Shown in pieces: positions 23,020 to 34,266 of a DNA stretch of 64,000 bases. The stretch covers positions 11,904,001-11,968,000 of the forward strand of contig CP141150.1 of the NCBI GenBank assembly GCA_035235625.1, written 5' to 3'. This DNA is from Saururus chinensis. Lineage: Eukaryota; Streptophyta; Magnoliopsida; Piperales; Saururaceae. The notes under the pieces were generated by a model. It saw only the letters and a list, made by a program, of their open reading frames with translations, ran no database searches and had not been told where the DNA came from. The first letter of the stretch is position 1, and the number at the start of each line of letters is the position of its first letter. A program made the position numbers and the translations under genes.

Positions 23020-23640
23020 AGTCGTGATACTAAATGGCATTCCCCCAACACTCATGGGGCAACGGAAGGATCAAAATGATAGGAGCTTTCCGTTGATGCT
23101 CAACATCTAAATGCACATGCCATATATTGATTATTTTTTTCAGTGGGTATCCAGACAGAGAGTGCACTTATAATCCCAAGTTTTACCCCAAAACTACTCA
23201 GAGAGTACACAAAATCAAAACATAATGCAAAGCATGTAAATTATTTCACAAGTACGATATTTTTTTCAAAAGATGTGGCTAATAAGCATAACCAAGCAAA
23301 AATAGTAATATTTCTTTTTATGAGCAAAGCATGAATTTAGAATTTAAAACCCCCTACACTATAGATGAGTTAAAATCTATGAAAAGGATTATAATTTTTT
23401 TCATGAAATCATTTGTTAGAAATTAATCATTTAATTTGATTAAAAAACATATACAAAAATTATCGATTCATCCGAGTTACGAGAAAACTAGAGCCGTGAT
23501 ACTGAATGACATTCCCCCTAACATTAATGGGGCAGTGAGAGGCTCAGAAGGATATGAGTTTTTCCATGATGCTCCACACATATATGCCCATGCCAAATAC
23601 CAATTATTTTTTTAGGTGTGTAACAAGAGAGTGCAAGCAC
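23020..23640. repeat. Two copies of a roughly 150-bp block, 475 bp apart
   Basis: About 23020-23180 and 23490-23640 share CGTGATACT.AATG.CATTCC, TGATGCTC and the ending GAGAGTGCA. They are part of the repetitive interior of the retroelement. Confidence 0.75.
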
Positions 23641-23924
23641 CCGCGTATCATTGTACACATCAGATCAAAATTTCTTTGTGAGAAATAGATGTCAATCATA
23701 AACTTTTCACAGTCATTCGGAATTTAAGCATCCGACAAAAATCATCCAATAGAAAATAGACTTTCTTAGAGTCTTTCATAAATGAAATCAGCTTTCAAGG
23801 AAATAGACTTTTTGCATTTAAGTTAAGACGTACATGCCATATTCAAATCACATTTAGAACAAACATTTCAAACACAATCAGACTTGAAATTGAAATTCAT
23901 CTCAATACACTAGCAAAATCAATC

Positions 23925-24935
23925 TTGGAGCTATCCACTAACTCCTCATGTCTAATACCACGAGTATTTGATGACTTCTCCATAGTAATTCTACTGTCCA
24001 TCAAGACAACTCTACTAATTTCAAATCACTTTTTCAAAACACAAAGGATTTGAACTTAATTTTCATGTCAAATCCACCAGTAGACTCAACCTTAGAATAG
24101 TCCACTAATACTGCATGTCCCATACCACGTGTATTTAGTGGTTTCTCTTAGGAAATGCCACTGTCTTTGAAAATAATTGAATTTAATTTCAACATACCAA
24201 CAAAACTAACCTGAGAGTGATCCACTAATACCACATGTCCTATACCACGAGCGTTTAGTGGTTCTTCCTAGGTAGTTCTACTATTTTTCCAAAAATGAAC
24301 TTTCAAATTGCAGACATTTCAAAATTGAATCTTTTGTCAATATATCGGCAGAATTTATCATAGAGATTTCTACCAACAACTCATGTCTCATACCATGGGT
24401 GTTTACTAGTTTTGCCTTGGCAACTCTACCGCCTTTCAAAAGATATTCATTTTATAAACAAATGAATTTTTTCAAAACAAACAATTTAAAATCGAATTTT
24501 ATTTTCAACACACCGGCAAAACTAACTCTAGAGCTATCCACTAATACTTCATGTCCCATACTGCATGTATTTAGTGGTTTCTCTTAGGTGGTTCCACCAT
24601 CTTTTAAAAAAGATATCTTGAAATTTTCAAAATGTAGGTATTTCGAGTTGAATTTTTATTTCAATATATCGACAGAACTAACTCTAGAGTTTTCCACTAA
24701 CACTCACGTCTCATACTGCGAGTGTTTTGTGGTTACTCTTAGGTAGTTCCACTATCTTTTAAAACAAATTCAACAAATTCATTTCTTAATCAAATATATT
24801 TTTTGAAAAGACAATTCGAAGTTGAATTTTATTTCAATACCCAGTAGAATTAACTGTAGAGTCTTCTATTAGCACCTCGTGTCCCATACTACGGGCATTT
24901 GGTGGTTACTCCTTGGTAATTCTACTGTCGTTTAA
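23925..24935. repeat. Seven tandem hairpin-bearing repeats
   Basis: Related units start near 23930, 24098, 24212, 24370, 24532, 24690 and 24863, spaced about 115-170 bp. Each has a core such as CCACTAATAC, then about 15 bp including CATGTC, then GTATTTAGTGG. The core forms a short stem (CCACTAA.TAC with GTATTTAGTGG). A downstream CTTAGGTAGTTCCACT box follows. In the 24690 unit both arms changed together (AACACTC and GAGTGTTT). Confidence 0.8.
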
Positions 24936-25394
24936 AATAAATTTAATAGACTATTTGAAATCAAAGTCACTAAAATTATTTAAAAACTCATGTAACTGAT
25001 TCAGAATGGATATTTTTGATTGATTCAAATTCAAAATCGGAATTCGTAAAATCAGAGTTCAAACCAAATCCGATACCACACATGCAAAATAGAATTTCAA
25101 ATCAAATTAGATATAACTTATTTAGAATATAATTTTCAAATAACTTCTCATTAAAAATTAGAATTCGTAAAATTGGAGTTCGTATTAAATCCAATGTCAT
25201 ACATACGTAATAGAAAGTTCAAATTCGGAATTCGTATTAAATATATTGTAACACTTGTAAAACAAAATGCAGAAATCTTAAATTTGACATAACACAGCCA
25301 GAACAAGATTCGAGATTAATTTCGATTTAAAATCAAAATTCAAATCAAATCACTATATATATTTAAAATATTTTCCTCTCTTAGACAAATAAAA

Positions 25395-25406
25395 GCTCAA
25401 ATACCA
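25395..25406 (-). promoter_or_regulatory. Degenerate PBS of the Tekay-like element
   Basis: The minus strand reads TGGTATTTGAGC, 9 of 12 matching TGGTATCAGAGC, two bases from the LTR terminus TG at 25409. Confidence 0.65.
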
Positions 25407-26060
25407 TTTGTAACACTCCCACCTGGACTGGGGAGGTTCGGAAAACAAAATCAAGGTTATAAATTTTCATAAAAACCAAAACCAGAACAACCAGGAGCGA
25501 CAAACTCTATGTGAAAGAGTCGTAGCGTTCCTCTACGTACTACGAGCTTTAGAGCTTCATTGCACGTAGGTCAAAACAAACCTAATTTTAGAATTCATTT
25601 GGATCGGGCCAACATTGTCTTACCGTTGGTTGCCTACGTATGTATTGGATAACATTTACAGTATTATTCCAATACGATCAGATCCAAATGTAATGCTACC
25701 TAATGGCTAACACATGCATCTGAAATTATAAAATTATATACGTTAAAATACGTATATCCTTATATCCGAATAAATCATTCGAGTCTCACAAAAATCTCAT
25801 AAATCATTGGAGTTGCACAGAAGCAAATAAATCAACAGAAACATACTTTTCACAAAAGTGAGCAAAACACTAATAGAACCAGACATCCCACTCTATTATA
25901 GAGTGGAGTAGAACGCATATATAATAGAGTAAGTTAGATCATATTAGATTCCATCAGATTTCATCCAACCATAACAGATTATATTAGAGCAGATCGAATC
26001 AGAATATATCAGAATCCATCAGATCATAGCGAATCATATATCTTAATTAGTATATTAATA

Positions 26061-26896
26061 CTCCCTATGTCCTATATTAATAGCTCCAATAGAAAAAAAA
26101 TATTGTTTTATATTAATTGCTCCATTTAACTCAATTTAAACCTTAAAAGCTCTATGATGCTTTTCACTTTAGAAAAATTTTATCTACTGCTTTTGGCTTC
26201 GTTCTATATTAATAGCCGCACCAACCTTGATGAGCTCCACCTCCAGTACAACCTCATCAGCATCCTCTTCTGGTCCACCATCCTCGTCTTGGGTCTGAGA
26301 CAAAGAACTAAAGTGCAAGAGGAAGATTAAAAAGTACATGATACGATTCCAACAAGAAATGGGAGGGGTGAAAGAATCAAAGATCGACCGGACCTATGCG
26401 GGAGTGCCCATGAGTTCTGGGGTCTCAAAAATATCTAAATAAGAAGGAGTGTCTGAATTTACAGAGGATCGAAGGAGAGATTCTGGCGATGAAGCAGCAA
26501 CGGAGGCTAGCTTGAAGAGGAACAGATCACGAGGGTCATTTCCTCATAGAGGAAAGGGTCAACGCCATCGGTCTTCCAACAGCCAGACATCGGAAAGTGG
26601 TCATTTCCTCGCCCGCTTCTTTCGTCTGAGAAGAGAAGCTCTTCCAAGACTTCCGAGGTCAGGGGTTTGGGACTGAACGAGCTTTTAGGTCGAAAGGAAG
26701 AACAAGGAGCAGGTATGTGTCATATGTATGCTCTGCTTTGCTCGCTCTACTGGATAAACGACAGTCTGATAGTGTGCTCTCTATGTATGATGCGAATGCT
26801 TGGGGAGCTTTATAATGGTTATACTTACGTGAGACTTATCATATATTAAAAATCATAAAAATGAGAAATGAAGCTATTAATATATGACGGAGAGAG
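26061..26896. mobile_element. Large Stowaway-type MITE (836 bp)
   Basis: The left end CTCCCTATGTCCTATATTAA and the complement of the right end CTCTCTCCGTCATATATTAA are inverted, with TA on both sides, as in Tc1/mariner Stowaway elements. The sister LTR at about 22642-22653 (ATTAATATTACT) is the uninterrupted site, which proves the insertion boundaries. It is larger than usual for Stowaway; the interior is GC-richer and includes a minus-strand acidic frame near 26215-26310 (SQTQDEDGGPEEDADEVVLE) and an open frame at 26449-26676, neither recognised. Confidence 0.9.
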
Positions 26897-27041
26897 TATT
26901 ACTAATTAAGACGTGCATGCATATAAGTCATATTAAATCAGAAAGTCAGAAACACTTAGTCCCCTAGAGAATGAAATTTTTATAAAGAATGTTTCCGCTC
27001 ATAAATTTTGTACAAGTTTCTTCCCTTACGTAATGTAAATA

Positions 27042-27240
27042 CTCACTCTGTCTTAAATTAATAGCTCAATTTGACAAAAAGTTTGTTCCATATTAATAAC
27101 TATATTTTGTTTAATTTGCGTGAATAGGTACTTAAAAAAGAGTATCACAATTTTATTTTTCCTTCTTTTAGATGTAGGTTTCACCATTCAATAAAAATTA
27201 TAATTTTTTAAATGGATCTATTAATATAAGATAAAGGGAA
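27042..27240. mobile_element. Stowaway-type MITE (199 bp)
   Basis: Inverted ends CTCACTCTGTCTTAAATTAA and (complement) TTCCCTTTATCTTATATTAA are flanked by TA. Confidence 0.8.
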
Positions 27241-27249
27241 TATGTTCTT

Positions 27250-28200
27250 GTATATTCTTTTCGGAGACTCGATTTTTAGTGAAGGAAATAGGAAATTAGT
27301 TGGTTGAGGGTTAATTTTAAATGGTATGTAAAATTTTTGTGGATGTATTCACCTTCAAGGACTATGGCATGAAACACTTCTCAATTCTGCATGTAATTTC
27401 CTCTGTGATCATATCTTGCACAGTTGATCTTGAGAGTCCCACAAAATTTGGATGAGCATGGGTGAGCCAAATCTAATACAATAGTTGTTGCATGTATATG
27501 TTGATCAATGAGTCCTATTATTATGAGTTGGGCTCGCACAAATTAGAGTGCCTGAACATCCAAAGATGAACATTATTCGGGGGTAGGTGGGTTTGAATCA
27601 CTTACGTGTCACTTCTATTTACACTTGATGTTGCGATTCCTAGGTTCACGCTAGCTAGTGCACATGAGCTGGAGCTTATGTTAACTTTGTACTTCTAATA
27701 GAATCTATTAATATATATTAATATAATAAGACAAATTTTGAAACTACAGAACGGTGGATGGAAATGAAAATCATCATTGAAATGCTGCCACAAAATGATT
27801 AAACTTTTAGGGGCCGTTTGGTAAAGAATTTATGGACGTAATGAATTGGCATTGAGAATGTCTTGAGAGCGCATGCATTGCTCCGCGGCCTTTACACCAC
27901 CAATGAGAATCCATACTTCATTGGTAATATTTGTTGAGGAATTTCTTCAATGAAGTTCAGTTCTTATCTTTTTGGGCTCTAAAAATTTTTGCCATCCAAA
28001 CACCTTAATTCATCTTGAAATCCATGTTGCCATACTTTCGTTCTCGCATGAATTTCCATGAGGCCAAGCTCGTGTGAATCGAAATGAGCCCGGACATTGC
28101 GAGCCATTGGATCTTGATCTCATGGAATAGAGAGGTCATCATTTGAAGTGTGTCTATATTTATGCATCTAGGTGTCTGTATTCTCTCTCCTCCATGTTTG
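27250..28200. other. Intergenic, no gene recognised
   Basis: This contains a GGTGGGTTTGAATCAC motif (about 27588) that recurs near 60251 and, less exactly, near 36654, so it belongs to a dispersed repeat. The minus-strand frame at 28005-28280 has no family features. Confidence 0.4.
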
Positions 28201-28227
28201 TGCTTTAAGAAAAATGGACATGTAAGA

Positions 28228-28435
28228 TGGAAAAAGTTTTTCATGTTATACTTTAACAATGAGCTTAGTGTAGAGAACACATGGGAGCCCTTGATATTTG
28301 AGATCGACGATATACATGCTAATACACTTTAATATTAATATCATTTACGCTAATATACGCTAACATATGCGTCATCGATCTCATAGATTAAAGATTCCTA
28401 TACATTTTTTATATTGGGGTATCCAAATTTAGAGA
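28228..28435. repeat. Foldback MITE family copy 1 (TTGAGATCGAC family)
   Basis: GGAAAAAGTTTTTCATG, AACAATGAGCTTAGTGTAGA, CATGGGAGCC and TTGAGATCGACGAT are followed by the inverted half ATGCGTCATCGATCT. It is related to 40145, 51063, 54880 and the complete copy at 55236-55457. The right end is degraded. Confidence 0.65.
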
Positions 28436-28456
28436 AAAAAATGTCACCTATAAATT

Positions 28457-28660
28457 CCCCCTCTCCTATATTAATAGTTACATTTTAAAAATAGTAATTT
28501 TTATTGAATTGTGAAACCTACATCTAAGAGAAGGAAAAATAAGTTTATAATACTCTTTTTTAATTACCTAAATATCTAAATTGTACAAAATGAAGCTCTT
28601 AATATAAAGTAAATTTATTTACCAAATTGAACTATTAATTATTTAATTTAGGACAAGAAA
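28457..28660. mobile_element. Degenerate Stowaway-like MITE
   Basis: CCCCTCTCCTATATTAATAG at the left and a right end containing ACTATTAATTATTTAATTTA are roughly inverted. The interior ACATCTAAGAGAAGGAAAAA is related (inverted) to the 27042-27240 element. Boundaries are approximate. Confidence 0.55.
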
Positions 28661-28770
28661 ATATTTAATAACGCAGCGGGTGGTAGCATACAATGTTATT
28701 TCGGCAAGTATGCTAGGCAGGGTGGCAAATCCGGTAATTAGAGCTAAGCATAAGGACTAACATCAATGAT

Positions 28771-28781
28771 CCTAACGGTCA
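28771..28781 (+). promoter_or_regulatory. MSA element (G2/M), gene B promoter, site 1
   Basis: CCTAACGGTCA matches the MSA consensus YCYAACGGYYA exactly, 290 bp upstream of the gene B ATG. Confidence 0.75.
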
Positions 28782-28840
28782 CCTAGACAAGCAAACCTGC
28801 TCCCTCAAAGCCAGTCAATCTGAGCCATCGGATCAAAATA

Positions 28841-28851
28841 TGACCGTTGCA
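28841..28851 (-). promoter_or_regulatory. MSA-like element, gene B promoter, site 2
   Basis: The minus strand reads TGCAACGGTCA, one mismatch from the consensus with the AACGG core intact. It occupies the same conserved block as the gene A site (CGGATCAAAATATG next to it). Two MSA sites in one promoter are typical of G2/M cyclin-type promoters. Confidence 0.7.
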
Positions 28852-29070
28852 TAGACGCTACTCTCTCTCCTCAATTCATTCAAACCCCACCGTCCTCACA
28901 AAACAGAGAAATCAGCCTCTGTTGTTCTCGAATCTCTTCATCGTCAACTCCCTTCCCCTCGTCAGATCGAAATCGTCTCAATTTTCGAACTCGTTGGCTC
29001 TCAATTCTCTCCCCTTGTTCTTTTCTTCTTCAAGAAGAGGTTGTTTTTGGATTTCCCCCCCTTCAAATCC

Positions 29071-30032
29071 ATGTATCAGACGCATTCCCCTTCGAATCGC
29101 CGGCCACCGCTTGCCCATTCTCCAAACCGGCCGAGAGCCCGGAAGATGCTCTGCACCAGCGCCTCTGTCCAAACTCCTCTTCGTAAGTGTTCTTTCTTTT
29201 TTCCCAGTTTGTACTCTCATCGTCTGTGAAGTAATTTGCCAGTTTTAGCCTGAAAACTGAACTGGGTCGGATTTGTTTTTGAATCTCAGCTTGCCTGGAG
29301 AAAGAGCAACTGGAAAAACCCTCATCGGCTCTTGATGAATTACGGGTTCGATCGGATCTAAAGACGATGCTGGGCAAGTTTCCAGCGCTGGCCAAAACTC
29401 CTCTGTGTAAGTATTGTTAATTTGGTGGGTCTTTTCTTTGATATTCCCTATCTGTTTTTTCGCATTTTCAGACTGAAAAATAAACTGGGTCGATTTTTCT
29501 TTTATTGTATTCAGCTCACCTGGAGAAAACTCCACTGGCAAAACCTTCATGGGCTCTGGACGAATCACGGGTTCGATCTGACCTCAAGCCGATGTTGGGT
29601 GAGTATCGGGCGCTGGCCAAGATGGTGGAAGACGAATTCGGGAAGTCGAATTTGACTAAATCTCTCTTTACTACTATCTCGACTCCTCAATTTGAGAGAG
29701 GAAGACTGTATGAGGAGTACTCGGCAAGAAGAAATGAGAGGCTGAGAAGGAAGAAGAGGGAGAGGGAAACGGGGGAAGAAATCGTTCATAGCTCTGTCCA
29801 AGATGACAGCTGCTTCACTGTTGAATTTGGGACGAGGAAGAATGTAAAGAAGACACAGAGTGTGAGGAAATCCGTGCCTGCCAACTTCTCGGTTTGTCGG
29901 CGGGAGGGCTTGAGATCATCGGTGAGGCTGAGCAAGGAGAACATGAAGCCCCCGGTTCCGACAAATGTTGGTAGATCTGCCACTGATGGAGAGAGGAAGA
30001 GAATGCCGACTCGTTCTAGTGGGAAGTTTTGA
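29071..30032 (+). CDS. Gene B: uncharacterised KEN-box protein, 248 aa, three exons
   Basis: Paralog of gene A; family not recognised. Exons are 29071-29182, 29290-29406 and 29515-30032, all with GTAAGT donors and CAG acceptors, phase 1 at both junctions, 747 nt in total. Exon 2 (39 codons) is an extra copy of the start of exon 3: CLEKEQLEKPSSALDELRVR against HLEKTPLAKPSWALDESRVR, both followed by SDLK and MLG. The two introns are also related to each other, so an exon-intron unit was duplicated, and phase 1-1 symmetry keeps the frame. Later come FERGRLYEEYSARRNERL, a basic run RRKKRERE, and one KEN module (KEN at 217-219). RSDL occurs twice as a minimal RxxL D-box. MSA elements upstream suggest G2/M transcription. 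The ending KRMPTRSSGKF lies beyond the point where gene A stops. Confidence 0.8.
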
Positions 30033-30670
30033 ATTCTCGTGTATGTGGTTTTTACTGTTCTTTCATTGTATATTTTGCTCTCTTATTGAGGTACGGAGGG
30101 CAGCCATGGTTGGAAAATTCAGCAGAATCTGTCAGAGAGAATGGTTTATTGAGTTGTTGCTATAAAATATACATATGATTCTGATTCAAATTGAGGAAGT
30201 TTTTTATGATTGGATCATTTACGGAAAGTGAAGATATGGTTCTGCTTCAATTGAGGAAATGTTTGATGTTTCTTGCTGGAGTTTCATGTTTTTGTCATGC
30301 ATCAATATTTTTCTCTGTGCTTTTTTTTGGGGGGTTGTGGGGGAATGTATCAAGAAATATGGTGGTTTTATAAGTTGCAGCTAGAGAGTATGTGTATTTG
30401 TGGGGAAAAGGCAAAGATATGTAATTCTTAGTTGAGTTTCTTATGTTTTCCATGCTTTGATCATTTTTCCTTGCTTTCTTTTCTCATAAAATCAATTTTT
30501 ATTAGTCAATGTTCTTATTCTTTCCATTTTTTGACCTATGTTGCAAGCTGATATCTTCTTAAGTCCATGAAACAGGGATTCTTGTTCAAGTAAAATGACA
30601 AAGGAATAAAAAATTGTTTTCATTTTTACTATAGACTCAATTGTTTGCTGAACAGAAAAAGAGGGGGTCG
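30033..30670 (+). other. Gene B 3' region, homologous to gene A 3' region
   Basis: Shared phrases with 17640-18360 (ATACATATGATT, TTGTTGCTA.A, GTTTCTTAT, TTGACCTATGTTGCAA) show the duplication that made the pair extended at least 600 bp past the stop. No coding sequence is recognised. Confidence 0.65.
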
Positions 30671-30681
30671 TCTAGTATGGC

Positions 30682-31178
30682 TAGGGGTGTTAACGAGCTA
30701 AGTATCATTAAGCTTTAGAGTGGTCAAACTTGAGCTTGAAACTTTAATTTTGAGCTCGAATTTGAGTTAAGTTTGATCTGAGTCGAGTGACTATGTTTTA
30801 TGATCATTACTTAGTTTTATAATTGGTGGCCTTATAAGTATTTAGAGAAAAATCATTAAAACGAATATGGTTAGTAAATGGTCCAATGTTTTAGATTAGA
30901 AAATTAAATAAATTAGTCTTTGTTAATTTTAATTTTTTTAATTTAAACTATTAATAAAAAAATCAAATGAAGTCTTTGATTTTGATTTTGATTTTTTAAT
31001 TTGTTATTATGCACATGAGACATTATACCTCTAACAAAAAACTTCATGTGAGTTTAAGTTTTTATTAAACTTTAAGTCAAGTCGAGCCGAGCCGAGCCAA
31101 GCTTAGCTTGACCAACTTTGAGTTCGAGCTCAAAAGGTCAAGTTGAGTCGAACTTTCAAGCTTACTTTCACACTCTTA
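30682..31178. mobile_element. Short non-autonomous hAT element (497 bp)
   Basis: Ends TAGGGGTGTTAACGAGCT and (complement) TAAGAGTGTGAAAGTAAGCT are inverted. The 8-bp flanks AGTATGGC (30674-30681) and AGTATGAC (31179-31186) differ by one base. The interior has GAGCCGAGCCGAGCC and no transposase. Confidence 0.8.
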
Positions 31179-31186
31179 AGTATGAC

Positions 31187-33164
31187 CATCTCCATCAAAA
31201 TTTACATTGTTTAAACAAATAAAAAAGAAAAACTGAAAACATTTCTATGTAGGCCGACAGTGGGGGTGTTGTCATCATTCTAATCAAATGTGAGGGGCGT
31301 GCTTCAGTCCTTGAGATATGAACCAGATTCGAGGACCATGTTAACATATAATCACACTCTATAGAAGAGTATAACATTCTAATCTTAAGTATAATTATAC
31401 TATACAAGATTAAAATGATACTTCTTTTTTTTTCAATTTTGATTCTTATGGCAATAGATAACACCCCAAAATTGTTGCTTGTCGTAGCTAAATGTGCTCA
31501 ACTGATTATCTATATTGACACTAGGATTCTCAATATCGTTGCATCATCTAACTTTCTTTCTTAGCAACCTTACATTCCTTTCCTCAAGATCAATTGATGC
31601 ATTAGCAAGGACAAACTTTAAAAATCCATGTTAAAATCTTTGCCCTTTAAGTTTTCCACCTAGCTGATAAAATACACAATCTGAAGCCTTATCCCAAAAG
31701 TGTTCTTCAGGTAAAATTCCTAAATTGTTTTGCAGTGGTAAAGTGCAGGGAAATCAACACAAATATTAAACTCAAAACTTCAAAGAAAAATGCAAATGTC
31801 ATTAAGCATGCCAACTTATATTTAAATTTAATAGCAAAAAAAGCACACATGTTAAAATCGGGAAAAAAAGGTAAAGAAAACTTGATGCATCAGAGAGATC
31901 TCCAAGATGAGTCACCATCCTCCAGTGGAGTGCTAGTCCCTGTCTGTTTTATTATCAATTGCACAAAAAAAGTTGCCCAATTACAAACTATTTTTTACCA
32001 ACACAATCAATTAAAGGCCAGATTATAGAATGCCTCGTATGAAGTTCTTTTCATTGGAAAAAAACAGAGAATTAAAATATGGGCTTTAATGTGGTTGGAT
32101 GGGTATGGAGCGACCAACTTGGCAAAGGTATCAATCCGTTAATAAACTGGTTCGAGTTTATCCTTTGGTCTAGGATGCCAGCTAGGTTCTATATGTAACT
32201 GATCATGTGGGAAAAACATCCTCAGTCAGCGACAATCAAAGCATCCTCAAAGTTGTAAACACTAGATTGAAGCTGGTGATGAAGATGGAGAGCAACGCAT
32301 TGAGACACACCAGAAACATGGTCCAGTCGGCGAAGAAGAGAAGATGAGCTCTGATTTGGCCGAAATCGGAAACAATAGAGAAAAATCAGCATAGAAACTC
32401 TAAAAATAATCTGGTTAGAAGAGATGAAAAGACAGGCCAAATTTAGCCGAGATTGAAAAAATGGAGGAAGGTTGGAGTCTAGGAAGCAAATATACTCTAA
32501 AACAAGTGTCATATCTTTATTGTACTTGTGTCCATATCAAATATGAGCGCTTGCATGTTTTATTTTAGGCAAAAACCATCGATTGCGGACGGTGGTGATC
32601 AATCGTCTCTGCCCCAAACTAGTACAACACCTATTCTAGAATAGTATCCAATCGAGCACTAACATGATGGACTCAAAATGATCTGTGGCACCTGGTCCGA
32701 TTTATTACAAAATCTACTAGAAATACATGTAATTCATACTCAAAGCCAATCTATCGCTTGTTCATCATTAATCGATAGTTGATGAAAATATTAGAAATTT
32801 ATGTAATTTTTTCACTCATCTTTTTCCTACACTTAGATATGATAATCCTTATTAATCCTAAGTGCATGTGACATGCTTATGTGTCTTCGTATTCTACCTC
32901 ATCTTCAACATGTGCTCTTGAGTGATAGATATTACTCGAATACATATAAAAGAATATTTTCTCACATAACATAAGTTTTATTTGTATATAAATCTTGGGC
33001 TTATTATAATAAAGATCAAATCATCTTGGTTTTCTGATTTCCTGCCTATATTTAACTACAATTCCAAGTTTGAGATTGAAGGAGGCCATGTGGCGCCCTA
33101 ATTCGGCTATCGAAAACTGATAACTTATACATTACTCACAACATAAGGTTTCCCTACTAATGAA
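31187..33164. other. Intergenic, nothing recognised
   Basis: Several short open frames occur (31735-32028 plus, 32222-32512 minus) but none shows a domain, splice context or composition that I can support as a gene. Confidence 0.4.
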
Positions 33165-33172
33165 GTACTTGA

Positions 33173-34266
33173 ATGTAAGGTTGGAAAAATCCAACTCGAC
33201 CCGTTTATGTGACCCAAACCCGACTCGTCTAACCCTATACCTAACCCGACCTGAATACAAATAAAGTTTAAAAATTTTACCTATTTTAAAAGTAGGGTTG
33301 GGTCGGGCTTTACCCACATAACCCGACCTTGACTCTATTATTTAATAATATAATGACGTAAAATAGAGAGATTAGAAAAAAATTTCTTATAATTATATTT
33401 TTTATATTTTAAATTTATTTAATAATTAATTATTAAAAAATTGAAATTTCCATAGTTTTGGATGTGTATCTAACCATGTTGCAATACTCTCTCTTTTAAC
33501 TCTTACTTTCTTGAATAATATTACGATATATTTAAAAATTCTTTATATTTGGCTAATGTAAAAATAATATATAAAATATTAAGATAAGAAAAAAAATAAT
33601 TAATAAAAAATAAGGTTACTTGTATACTCGACCCGAGATAACCAAATTAAAGTTGAATTTAAATTTTGAACGTGGCTATTTGGACCCCAATTTTTTCCAT
33701 CTGTCCCCCAACTAAAGTAAAAAATTCTATTTTCTTTTTTACTTCGTTCCCCCCATTTCCCATCCATTTTCTACCAACAGGTAAACCCATCTTCTTCTTC
33801 TTCTCCGACGATACTAATTACGACAAACACCGTGATGCTGGCCACGGCCACACTGGCCAACACTGATTACATCGGCTAGATCTGGCCAGTGAGGCCACAG
33901 CTAGATTTGGCCAGAGAGGCCGCGGCCAGTTCTGGACTACCGCAACCATAGCCGGTGGCCACAGCTACAGCCAGCGGCCGCAGTCTAGTGTCAACATCAG
34001 CATCGACGATTAATTTTATATGAGAGGGAAGTAGGGAGAAAAGGGGGAAGTGGGGTAAAGATGGGGATGAGATAAATTTTAATAAAAGATGGTGAGGTTT
34101 AAGAGAAATGGGAGACATGGGAAAAAATTAGGGTCTAAATAGCCACGTTCTTAAAGTTTTAACCCTATTAATAAATAGGGTTAAGTGATGACTCGACCTT
34201 ATTTATATACATATTAATGTATCAAAAACTGACCTGATTTGATCCGACCAGACCCAATTCCCAACG
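33173..34266. mobile_element. hAT-like element rich in ACCCGACCC motifs
   Basis: Both ends carry GACCCGACC-type arrays (33195-33330 and 34190-34262), as in the 18445-19882 element. It is flanked by GTACTTGA (33165-33172) and GTACTTAA (34267-34274), a near-perfect 8-bp duplication. Terminal inverted repeats are weak. It contains a nested MITE. Confidence 0.6.
33668..34150. mobile_element. Nested Mutator-like MITE (483 bp)
   Basis: Inverted ends GAACGTGGCTATTTGGACCC and (complement) GAACGTGGCTATTTAGACCC have flanks TTAAATTTT and TTAAAGTTT, suggesting an imperfect 9-bp target duplication. A GC-rich centre (33830-34000, GGCCACGGCCACACTGGCCA) is flanked by AT-rich arms. It inserted inside the hAT-like element. 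Confidence 0.75.

Larger units (their letters stand above)
21915..27000 (-). mobile_element. Tekay-like LTR retroelement remnant without coding domain
   Basis: Two LTR copies begin with TGTAACAC on the plus strand, at 21915 and 25409. They align for about 780 bp up to CAGAAAGTCAG (22698 and about 26951, the latter interrupted by a Stowaway MITE). A PBS-like sequence adjoins the second copy on its inner side, so the element runs on the minus strand with 25409 onward as the 5' LTR. The interior (about 22700-25394) has no gag-pol, only tandem repeats, like a large non-autonomous derivative. A solo LTR of the same family is at 48488-50256. The right limit is approximate. Confidence 0.7.

Noticed and set aside
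23925..24935. CRISPR-like array
   Set aside because: Units are long, diverged and imperfect, in a plant retroelement; spacing and repeat form do not fit CRISPR.
26449..26849. Arg-rich open frames inside the Stowaway element as genes
   Set aside because: No start context, splice sites or recognised domain; probably incidental to the cargo.
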